This document shows positions 8,810 through 15,920 of a stretch of DNA of 64,000 nucleotides, in pieces (position 1 is the first letter of the stretch; each line of letters begins with the position of its first letter). This stretch comes from Cellulosimicrobium funkei (lineage in GTDB: Bacteria; Actinomycetota; Actinomycetes; Actinomycetales; Cellulomonadaceae): assembly GCF_004519295.1 (NCBI RefSeq), contig NZ_SOZH01000001.1, positions 339,725 to 403,724 on the forward strand, given 5' to 3'. Below the pieces are notes generated by a model. The model made no database searches. It was not told where the DNA came from and saw only the letters and a program-made list of their open reading frames with translations. Both the position numbers and the translations under genes were made by a program.

Positions 8810-9750
8810 TGCCGACGACCGCTCCCGGCCCCGCTGCTCACGCCGCGGCGCCCGGCGGGCCGCAGGTGGCGCCGCCCGGCGCCCCGGACGGTCCGCTCCC
8901 GGCCACCACCACCGCCACCCCCGCGCCGCGGCGCCGGCGTCGACGCGCCTGGCTGTGGCACCTGCTGCTCGTGCCCGTCGCCGCGCTGTTCGCGACGCCG
9001 TTCGTGCAGATGTTCCTCACGTCGCTCACGCCCGAGGCGGAGATCAACCGTTTCCCTCCGCGGTTCTGGCCCTCGCAGCTCACGCTCGACGGCTACGTCA
9101 AGCTCTTCACCGAGACGGACGTGCTGCGCTGGACGACGAACACCGTCCTCGTCTCGGTGGTCGCCGTCGCGTCGCACATCGTGCTGTGCTCGCTCGCCGG
9201 GTACGGGTTCGCGCGCCTGAAGTTCCCGGGCCGCACGTTCGGGTTCCTCGCGATCATGGCGACGATCATGATCCCGACCCAGCTCCTCATGGTGCCCACG
9301 TACGTCCTCTTCGCGCGCATCGGCATCATCGACACCCTCGCCGCCGCGATGGTCCCGTGGCTCGCGTCGGCGTTCGGGATCTTCCTCATGCGCCAGTTCT
9401 TCCTGTCGCTCCCGCCCGAGCTCGAGGAGGCGGCCGTCCTCGACGGGTGCTCGCGGCTCTCCACGTTCTGGCGGATCATCCTCCCGCTCGCGCGGCCCGC
9501 GCTCGCGACGCTCGCGATCTTCACGCTGCTCGGCTCGTGGAACGACCTCGTCTGGCCGCTCATCGCGATCAACGACCCGTCGTCCTTCACGCTCCAGCTC
9601 GGGATCACGAACTTCCAGGGCGCGCGCCGGACCGACTGGTCGCTGCTCATGGCGAGCAACGTCGTCGCGACCCTCCCGCTGGTGCTGTTCTTCCTGTTCG
9701 CCCAGCGCCAGTTCATCGCCACCATGACCTTCACGGGAGTCAAGGGATGA
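8809..9750 (+). CDS. Sugar ABC transporter permease (MalG-like)
   Basis: Second permease subunit, 313 residues. An Ala/Pro-rich cytoplasmic N-terminus of about 45 residues precedes six membrane segments. The EAA loop is ELEEAAVLDGCSRLSTFWRI. No ATP-binding subunit is encoded anywhere in this locus. In actinobacteria CUT1 importers often share a general ATPase (MsiK type) encoded elsewhere, and that is the likely arrangement here. The stop overlaps the kinase start by ATGA. Confidence 0.9.
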   Translation: MPTTAPGPAAHAAAPGGPQVAPPGAPDGPLPATTTATPAPRRRRRRAWLWHLLLVPVAALFATPFVQMFLTSLTPEAEINRFPPRFWPSQLTLDGYVKLFTETDVLRWTTNTVLVSVVAVASHIVLCSLAGYGFARLKFPGRTFGFLAIMATIMIPTQLLMVPTYVLFARIGIIDTLAAAMVPWLASAFGIFLMRQFFLSLPPELEEAAVLDGCSRLSTFWRIILPLARPALATLAIFTLLGSWNDLVWPLIAINDPSSFTLQLGITNFQGARRTDWSLLMASNVVATLPLVLFFLFAQRQFIATMTFTGVKG

Positions 9751-10754
9751 CCACGCCCCACGCCCTGCCGGCAGCAGCCGACCGGACCGCTGCACGACCC
9801 GTCGTCGTGGTCGGGGACGCGAACGTCGACCTCGTGCTGCGCGGCGACGTGATCCCGCGATTCGGCCAGGCCGAGCAGCTCGCCGACTCCGGCGACCTCG
9901 TCCTCGGTGGCTCGGCCAGCATCGCGGCCGCCGGCGTCGCGCGCCTCGGAGTGCCGACGCGGCTCGTCGCGCGCGTCGGTGCGGACGCCTTCGGGACCTT
10001 CACCCTCGACGCGCTGCGCGCTGCCGGGGTGGACGTGTCCGCGGTCGAGGTCTCCCACGACGAGCCGACAGGGCTCTCGGTCGTCCTCTCCACGCCGGGC
10101 GACCGGGCGATCCTCACGGTCGCGGGCACGATCCCGACCCTCACCGGCTCCCACGCGCTCGCCGTGCTCGACGGCTGGGACGGGCCGCCCGGCGTCGTGC
10201 ACGTCGCGTCGTACTTCCTCCAGCCGCGTCTCGCCGCGGACCTGCCCGCAGTCCTGGCGTCTGCTCGTGCGCGCGGGTGGACCACGAGCCTCGACACGAA
10301 CTGGGACCCTGCCGAGCGCTGGACCGGGCTCGCGGACCTGCTGCCCCACGTGGACGTGCTGCTGCCGAACCGCAACGAGCTGCGCGCAGTCGCGGGCGCG
10401 CTCGGCGCAGGTCCGCGCGACGCGCCGAGCACCGGCGACCCCGACGTCGCGCTCGCCCGGGCGGTCGCCGCGCGCGGCCCCCGCGTCGTGGTCAAGGACG
10501 GCGCGCGCGGCGGGTGGTCCGTGGGACCGGCGGGAGCCGCCGTGCACGCCCCGGGGCTCGCCGTGGACGTGGTCGACACGACCGGCGCCGGAGACAGCTT
10601 CGACGCCGGCTACCTCGCGGCCCTCGCGCACGGGATCGAGGACGAGGCCGAGCGGGTGCGCTGGGCGGCCTGCGCCGGCTCGTTGTCGACGCTCGGCCCG
10701 GGGGGCACCGGGGCGCAGGCCACGCTGGCCGCGCTGCGGGCCGCGCTCGCATGA
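9747..10754 (+). CDS. PfkB-family carbohydrate kinase, candidate galactosamine kinase
   Basis: Ribokinase-fold sugar kinase of 335 residues. The substrate-binding GG element is LGGSASIAAAG. The C-terminal signature DTTGAGDSFDAG carries the catalytic base D283. It differs clearly from the LacC-like kinase that follows, so the operon has two kinases with different jobs. Because sugar enters by an ABC system unphosphorylated, a hexose or hexosamine 6-kinase is needed before the SIS enzyme can act, and this gene fits that slot. The sugar specificity is inferred from context only. Translation is coupled on both sides by ATGA overlaps. Confidence 0.75.
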   Translation: MTTPHALPAAADRTAARPVVVVGDANVDLVLRGDVIPRFGQAEQLADSGDLVLGGSASIAAAGVARLGVPTRLVARVGADAFGTFTLDALRAAGVDVSAVEVSHDEPTGLSVVLSTPGDRAILTVAGTIPTLTGSHALAVLDGWDGPPGVVHVASYFLQPRLAADLPAVLASARARGWTTSLDTNWDPAERWTGLADLLPHVDVLLPNRNELRAVAGALGAGPRDAPSTGDPDVALARAVAARGPRVVVKDGARGGWSVGPAGAAVHAPGLAVDVVDTTGAGDSFDAGYLAALAHGIEDEAERVRWAACAGSLSTLGPGGTGAQATLAALRAALA

Positions 10755-11686
10755 TCTCCGCGCTCGCCCTCAGCCCGTCGCTCGACGTCACGTACGTCGT
10801 CGACGCCCTCGAGGGGATCCAGCGCCCGCGCGAGGTCCGTCGCGTCGGCGGGGGGAAGGCGCTCAACGCGGTCCGCGCCGCAGCGTCGCTCGGTGCCCGC
10901 ACGACCGCCGTCGCGGTCCTCGCCGGAGGGTCGGGCGAGGACGTCGCGGCGGGGGCGAGAGCCGACGGCGTGGACCTGCGCGTCGTGCCGGGAGAGCACC
11001 CGACGCGCACGTGCGTCTCGGTGCTGGCCGCGGCGACCGGTGCGCTCACCGAGATCTACGAGCGTGCCGTCCCGGTGGGGGCGGGCACGCTCGACCGTGC
11101 CGTCGGGCTCGCGCTCGACCTCGCCGCGCGCCAGGGCGGGTGGTGGCTGCTGTCCGGCGGGCTCCCCGGCACCATCGCGCCGAGCGTGGTCGGCACCGTC
11201 GTCGGTCGGCTGCGGGCGGCGGGTGCCCGCGTCGCCGTGGACAGCCACGGTCCGGCGCTCGCGGGAGCCGTGGGGGAGGGGCCGGACCTGGTCAAGGTGA
11301 ACCGGGTCGAGGCGGCAGAGCTGCTGGGCGTCCCCGCGGACACCCCGGGTGCGGGGCTCGTCACCGGGCTCCGCGACCGGTCGCGCGGACTCGTGGTCGT
11401 CACGGACGGCGCGGAGGGGGCGTGGGCGAGCGACGGCACGAGCGTGCTGCGCGTCCGGCTCGAGGGCCACGTCGGCCGCTTCCCGGTGGGGAGCGGCGAC
11501 TCCTTCCTGGGCGGGATGCTCGTCGCGCTCGACGGCGGGGCGTCCCTCGCCGAGGCGGTGGCGCTCGGTGCCGCCGCGGGCACGGCCAACGCCCAGGTCC
11601 CCGGTGCGGCAGTCCTCGACGCGGCCCTGGCTCGCCGTCTCGTCGGCGAGGCCGCGGTCGAGACCGTGGCGCTCCCGGTGCCCTAG
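10751..11686 (+). CDS. LacC/FruK-type phosphosugar kinase, candidate tagatose-6-phosphate kinase
   Basis: PfkB-superfamily kinase of 311 residues in the 1-phosphofructokinase/tagatose-6-P kinase branch. It begins ALSPSLDVTYVVDAL and has VGGGKALNAVRAA for substrate binding. Near the end is PVGSGDSFLGGM with catalytic D250. Such enzymes add a phosphate to an already phosphorylated ketohexose. Together with the SIS isomerase and class II aldolase, the best reading is tagatose-6-P to tagatose-1,6-bisphosphate. Fructose-1-P kinase is the alternative, but no fruA PTS gene is present. It is convergent with the DeoR gene. Confidence 0.75.
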   Translation: MISALALSPSLDVTYVVDALEGIQRPREVRRVGGGKALNAVRAAASLGARTTAVAVLAGGSGEDVAAGARADGVDLRVVPGEHPTRTCVSVLAAATGALTEIYERAVPVGAGTLDRAVGLALDLAARQGGWWLLSGGLPGTIAPSVVGTVVGRLRAAGARVAVDSHGPALAGAVGEGPDLVKVNRVEAAELLGVPADTPGAGLVTGLRDRSRGLVVVTDGAEGAWASDGTSVLRVRLEGHVGRFPVGSGDSFLGGMLVALDGGASLAEAVALGAAAGTANAQVPGAAVLDAALARRLVGEAAVETVALPVP

Positions 11687-11698
11687 AACCCTGCGGGG

Positions 11699-12556
11699 TC
11701 AGCGCGGTGCGGCCGGTCCCTCGGCCGGCCGCACCGCGGCGACCGGACCGTCGTCGGCCACGACCTGGACGTCGACGCCGGTAGCCGCGATCGCGTCGAG
11801 GGCCGCCGGGTCGGCGGACGAGTCCGTCACGAGCACGTCGATCTCCTCGAGATCCGCCATCTTGGCGAGCGTCACGCGCCCCACCTTCGACCCGTCCGCG
11901 ACCACGACGACGCGCTCGGCGTGCGCGACCATCGCGTGGTTGGTGCGCGCCTCGGTCTCGTCGTGCGTCGTCGCACCGCCGCGCACGCTGATGCCGTCGG
12001 TGCCCAGGAACGCCGTGCCGACGTTGATCGCGTTGAACGTGTGCTCGGCGAGCACGCCGACGGCCTCAAGCGAGCTCGACCGGACGAACCCACCCGTCAT
12101 GATGACCTGCAGGTTGCTGCGCGCGGCGAGCTCGGTCGCCGTCGTCAGGGCGTTCGTGGCGATCGCGAGGTCGGGTCGCGTCGCGAGGGCGCGCGCGACG
12201 GCGGCCGCCGTCGTGCCGCCGCTGATCGCGACGGAGTAGCGCCCCGGCGGGAGCAGCCCGGCGGCGTGCTGGGCGATGCGCAGCTTCGCCTCGCGGAACC
12301 GGGAGTCGCGCAGCAGCACCGGGACCTCCGTCGTGGGGTCGAGGGCACGCACCCCGCCGTGCGTGCGCAGCACCAGGCCCTGCTCCTCCATGTCCGCGAG
12401 GTCGCGCCGCATCGTGGCCGAGGAGACGCCGAGCTCACGGACCAGCTCCGTGAGGCGCGCCGTGCCGTGCTCGTTGACGTACGTGAGCGCCCGCATCATG
12501 CGGTCGCTGCGCTTGTGGGAGATCGCGCGGGGCGCGGCGTCCGGTGCGACAGGCAT
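11699..12556 (-). CDS. DeoR-family transcriptional repressor
   Basis: Regulator of 285 residues. The N-terminal winged helix reads LTELVRELGVSSATMRRDL, with the family box near RTHGGV. It is followed by the phosphosugar-sensing domain that starts YSVAISGGTTAAAV. DeoR sugar regulators repress catabolic genes until a phosphorylated intermediate binds. I chose the ATG at 12556 because a GGAAGGAAG ribosome site lies just before it. It is divergent from the GH4 gene and convergent with the LacC-like kinase, so it sits in the middle of the regulon it probably controls. Confidence 0.85.
   Translation of the reverse strand: MPVAPDAAPRAISHKRSDRMMRALTYVNEHGTARLTELVRELGVSSATMRRDLADMEEQGLVLRTHGGVRALDPTTEVPVLLRDSRFREAKLRIAQHAAGLLPPGRYSVAISGGTTAAAVARALATRPDLAIATNALTTATELAARSNLQVIMTGGFVRSSSLEAVGVLAEHTFNAINVGTAFLGTDGISVRGGATTHDETEARTNHAMVAHAERVVVVADGSKVGRVTLAKMADLEEIDVLVTDSSADPAALDAIAATGVDVQVVADDGPVAAVRPAEGPAAPR
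11704..11737. terminator. Bidirectional hairpin between convergent genes
   Basis: Perfect 13-bp inverted repeat: GCGGTGCGGCCGG pairs with CCGGCCGCACCGC across an 8-base loop. It lies at the junction of the convergent LacC-like kinase and DeoR genes, inside the last codons of the DeoR gene. No U-tract follows, which is common in high-GC actinobacteria. Confidence 0.55.
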
Positions 12557-12614
12557 GCGCTTCCTTCCGGCGGTTGCTGGGTGAAGTGTGGGTCTCTCTC
12601 TCCCGGACGAGGCA

Positions 12615-12640
12615 AATCGCTCAATCAGAGTGAGTGTTAT
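12615..12640 (+). promoter_or_regulatory. Putative DeoR-family operator, copy B
   Basis: Second copy of the AATCG-N-TCA-N3-AGAGTGAGTG motif, placed between the divergent DeoR and GH4 starts (12556 and 12699). It could control both genes, giving autoregulation and repression of the glycosidase-aldolase operon. The motif is not found elsewhere in the window. Confidence 0.55.
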
Positions 12641-12698
12641 CGGCGGAATCTGATCGTATTCTTGCACAGTGCGCTCGACGACGCCGAGGATCGTCGAC

Positions 12699-14015
12699 AT
12701 GGTCAGCATCGCGTTCGTCGGCGCCGGGAGCGTCGTCTTCACCCGCCAGCTCGTCGCCGACATCCTGCGCTACCCGGAGCTCGCCGACGCGCGCCTCGTG
12801 CTGCACGACATCGACCCCGAGCGGCTCCGCGTCGCCGAGGGCACCGCGCGTCAGGTGAGCCGCCAGCTCGGGGCGTCGGCCACCGTCGAGGCGTACGCCG
12901 ACCGTCGCCGGGCTCTCGACGGGGTCGACTTCGTCGTCAACATGATCCAGGTCGGCGGCATCGACGCGACGTTGAAGGACCTCGAGATCCCCGCGCGCCA
13001 CGGCCTGCGCCAGACCATCGGCGACACGACCGGCGTCGGTGGCGTGTTCCGCGCGCTGCGTACGTTCCCGGTGCTCGAGGGCGTCGCGACCGACATGCGC
13101 GAGCTGTGCCCGCAGGCATGGCTGCTCAACTACACGAACCCGATGGCGATGAACGTGTGGTGGGTCTCCACCGTCGCTCCCGACCTCAAGGTCGCCGGGC
13201 TCTGCCACTCCGTCTACTGGACCGCCCACGACCTCGCAGAGCTCGTGGGCGTCCCGGTGGGGGAGACGCGGTACCGTGCCGCGGGCGTCAACCACCAGGC
13301 GTGGCTGCTCGAGTGGGACCACGAGGGCGAGTCGCTGTACCCCCGGCTGCGCGAGACGATCCGCCGCGACCCCGGGCTCGAGCGTCGCGTCCGGGTCGAG
13401 ATCTTCCGCCGGCTCGGCTACTACCCGACGGAGACGAGCGAGCACTCCTCCGAGTACGTGTCGTGGTTCCTCCGCTCCGACGAGCAGATCGAGCGCTACC
13501 GCCTGCAGCCGCTCGAGTACGTCGGCATCAGCCGGGGGAACGTCGCGGAGTTCGAGGCGGCGCGGCGCGCGCTCGCCGCCGGCGAGGACCTCGCGCTCGA
13601 GGACGGCGCGAGCGAGTACGCGCCCCAGATCATCCACTCCCTCGTGACCGGCACGCGGCGCGAGGTGCACGTCAACGTCCCCAACCACGGCCTGGTCGAC
13701 AACCTGCCCCAGGATGCGGTCGTCGAGGTCCCGGCGGAGGTCGACGGCGACGGCCTGCGCCCCGTGCCGATGGGCTCGCTCCCGGCACAGTGCGCGGCGC
13801 TCAACCAGCCGTACGTCTCCGTCGCGGCGCTGACCGTCGAGGCGGCGCGCACCGGCGACCCCCGGCTCGTGCGCCAGGCCGTGCTCATGGACCCGAACGC
13901 GTCCTCGACCCTGACGCCCGCGCAGATCTGGGCCCTGTGCGACGAGCTCGTCAGCGCGCACGGCGACCTGCTCCCCGAGCCGCTGCGCGCCCTCGTGCCG
14001 GCGGGTGCGCTGTGA
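12699..14015 (+). CDS. GH4 NAD-dependent glycosidase (MelA-like)
   Basis: Glycoside hydrolase family 4 protein of 438 residues. The N-terminal Rossmann loop is IAFVGAGSVVFTRQ. NYTNPMAMN (N147) and the metal-ligand pair C169-H170 in GLCHSV follow, then H199 in GVNHQAW. These match the MelA alpha-galactosidase branch and not the 6-phospho-glucosidase branch. GH4 enzymes use NAD and Mn and an oxidation-elimination mechanism. Beside a GH114 enzyme the natural substrate may be alpha-linked galactosamine, an activity not established for the family as far as I know. The ATG at 12699 follows a GAGGA ribosome site. The stop overlaps the aldolase start (GTGA). Confidence 0.85.
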   Translation: MVSIAFVGAGSVVFTRQLVADILRYPELADARLVLHDIDPERLRVAEGTARQVSRQLGASATVEAYADRRRALDGVDFVVNMIQVGGIDATLKDLEIPARHGLRQTIGDTTGVGGVFRALRTFPVLEGVATDMRELCPQAWLLNYTNPMAMNVWWVSTVAPDLKVAGLCHSVYWTAHDLAELVGVPVGETRYRAAGVNHQAWLLEWDHEGESLYPRLRETIRRDPGLERRVRVEIFRRLGYYPTETSEHSSEYVSWFLRSDEQIERYRLQPLEYVGISRGNVAEFEAARRALAAGEDLALEDGASEYAPQIIHSLVTGTRREVHVNVPNHGLVDNLPQDAVVEVPAEVDGDGLRPVPMGSLPAQCAALNQPYVSVAALTVEAARTGDPRLVRQAVLMDPNASSTLTPAQIWALCDELVSAHGDLLPEPLRALVPAGAL

Positions 14016-14860
14016 CCCTGGCCGCGACGGGCAACCTCGTCGCTGCGGCGGCGCGCGACGGCGGCGCCGTGCTCGCGTTCAACGTCATCACGCTCGAGCA
14101 CGCCGAGGGCATCGTCGCCGGCCTCGAGGGCGCCGGGGCTCCCGGCATCCTGCAGATCAGCGAGAACGCCGTCCGCTACCACGAGGGCCGCATGACGGCG
14201 CTGGTCGCGGCCTGCCGCGAGATCGCCGTCGCGGCACGCGTCCCCGTCTCGCTGCACCTCGACCACGTCCAGGACGTCGACCTCGCGCGCCAGGTCGTCG
14301 ACCAGGCGTGGCGACTCGGGATCACGTCGATCATGGTCGACGCCGCCCACCTCGACTACGCGGACAACGTCGCCACGACCCGCGACCTCACCCGGTCCGC
14401 GCACGACACCACGCTGTGGGTCGAGGCCGAGCTCGGCGAGATCGGCGGCAAGGACGGTGCGCACGCGCCCGGCGTGCGCACCGACCCCCACGAGGCTGTG
14501 TCGTTCGTCGCCGCGACCGGCGTCGACGGGCTCGCAGTCGCCGTCGGCAGCTCCCACGCGATGACGAGCGCGACCGCGGAGCTCGACCTCGACCTCGTCG
14601 AGCGGATCGCCGCCGAGGTACCCGTCCCGCTGGTGCTGCACGGGTCGTCCGGTGTCCCTGCCGCGATGTTGCGCGACGCCGTCGCACGCGGGATCCGCAA
14701 GATCAACGTCGGGACCGCGCTCAATGTCGGCTACACGCGTCAGGTGCGAGACTTCCTCGACGCGCACGACGCCGTCACCGACCCCCGCACGTACCTCGCA
14801 CCGGCGCGGGGAGCCGTGCGCGACGCCGTCGACCGGCTCTGCACGCAGGTGTTCGCCTGA
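14012..14860 (+). CDS. Class II aldolase (tagatose/fructose-bisphosphate type)
   Basis: Zinc-dependent aldolase of 282 residues, the GatY/KbaY/FbaA family size. D84 and H85 in LHLDHVQD are the catalytic acid and a zinc ligand. EAELGEIGGKDG and LHGSSG are the further metal and phosphate loops. It would cleave tagatose-1,6-bisphosphate (or the fructose isomer) to dihydroxyacetone phosphate and glyceraldehyde-3-P. Coupling to the GH4 gene and the upstream LacC-like kinase favour the tagatose substrate. The GTG start was chosen for the four-base overlap. Confidence 0.85.
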   Translation: MTLAATGNLVAAAARDGGAVLAFNVITLEHAEGIVAGLEGAGAPGILQISENAVRYHEGRMTALVAACREIAVAARVPVSLHLDHVQDVDLARQVVDQAWRLGITSIMVDAAHLDYADNVATTRDLTRSAHDTTLWVEAELGEIGGKDGAHAPGVRTDPHEAVSFVAATGVDGLAVAVGSSHAMTSATAELDLDLVERIAAEVPVPLVLHGSSGVPAAMLRDAVARGIRKINVGTALNVGYTRQVRDFLDAHDAVTDPRTYLAPARGAVRDAVDRLCTQVFA

Positions 14861-14942
14861 CACCACGAATCGTCCGGCATCTCCTGATCGGCACCCCCAC
14901 CATGGCGCGCGGGCAGCGTGTCACGACGAGAGGAACGAGCAC

Positions 14943-15878
14943 ATGAGACGAACGACGACCGGCCTGGCACTCGGCTCGGCGCTGGTGCTGGCCGCGTGCG
15001 CGGGCAGCCCCGCCGTCGGTGGCACGAGCCCCGTCCCGGACACGCCCCGCGCGGCCGGGACCGACGCGTCGGCCGCGGCGGCGGTCGAACTGCCGCCCAC
15101 GAGCGGGATCCTCGACTACCAGCTCGGTGGTGCGTACGACGACGTCGATGCCGGTTCCGGTCCGGTGACCCCCGACGTCGTGGTGCGCGACGCGACGGCG
15201 ACGCCGCTCTCCGGCGCGTACAACGTCTGCTACGTGAACGGCTTCCAGACGCAGCCCGACGACGCCGCCCTGTGGCGCACGCACGAGGACCTGCTGCTGC
15301 ACGACGCCGACGGCGTGCTCGTCGTCGACCCGGACTGGCCGGACGAGTTCGTGCTCGACCCGTCGTCCGCGGCGCAGCGCGAGGGGATCCTCGACATCCT
15401 GGGTCCGGTGGTCACCGGCTGCGCGGACGACGGGTTCGACGCGGTCGAGATCGACAACCTCGATACCTGGACCCGTTTCGCCGAGATCGACGAGGCCGGC
15501 GCGCACGCGCTCGCCACGGCGTACGTGGACCTCGCTCACGACGCCGGGCTCGCGATCGCGCAGAAGAACGCCGCGGAGATCACGCAGGTCGCGCACGACG
15601 ACCTCGGGTTCGACTTCGCCGTCACGGAGGAGTGCGCCGTCTGGGACGAGTGCGCCGCGTACACCGGCGTGTACGGCGACCACGTGCTCCAGGTCGAGTA
15701 CCCGGGCCCGCTCGCGGCCGAGGGACTCACCTTCGCCGACGCGTGCGCCCTGCCCGACCGTGCGCCGCTCACGGTGCTGCGCGACCTCTACCTGGTCCGA
15801 CCGGACACCGACGTCAGCGGCTTCGACCCGGTCGAGGAGACCGGCGAGCCGTACTCGTACGTGTTCGCGACCTGCTGA
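14943..15878 (+). CDS. Secreted GH114-type endo-alpha-1,4-polygalactosaminidase lipoprotein
   Basis: Lipoprotein of 311 residues with lipobox LAAC (Cys19), an Ala/Pro linker to about residue 50, then one GH114-like barrel. Characteristic blocks are LDYQLGGAYD, a strand with VCYVNGF, VEIDNLDTW (candidate catalytic D171 or D174) and VTEECAVWDEC (candidate E229 or E230). GH114 enzymes such as fungal Ega3 cut alpha-1,4-linked galactosamine. A GAGAGGA ribosome site precedes the ATG. It lies 82 bases after the aldolase and is probably read from the same promoter. The enzyme would act at the cell surface and supply the importer encoded upstream. Confidence 0.8.
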   Translation: MRRTTTGLALGSALVLAACAGSPAVGGTSPVPDTPRAAGTDASAAAAVELPPTSGILDYQLGGAYDDVDAGSGPVTPDVVVRDATATPLSGAYNVCYVNGFQTQPDDAALWRTHEDLLLHDADGVLVVDPDWPDEFVLDPSSAAQREGILDILGPVVTGCADDGFDAVEIDNLDTWTRFAEIDEAGAHALATAYVDLAHDAGLAIAQKNAAEITQVAHDDLGFDFAVTEECAVWDECAAYTGVYGDHVLQVEYPGPLAAEGLTFADACALPDRAPLTVLRDLYLVRPDTDVSGFDPVEETGEPYSYVFATC

Positions 15879-15920
15879 CACGGGGCGGCGGGCGGTGCCC
15901 ACGCCGTTCGCCGCGTCGCG

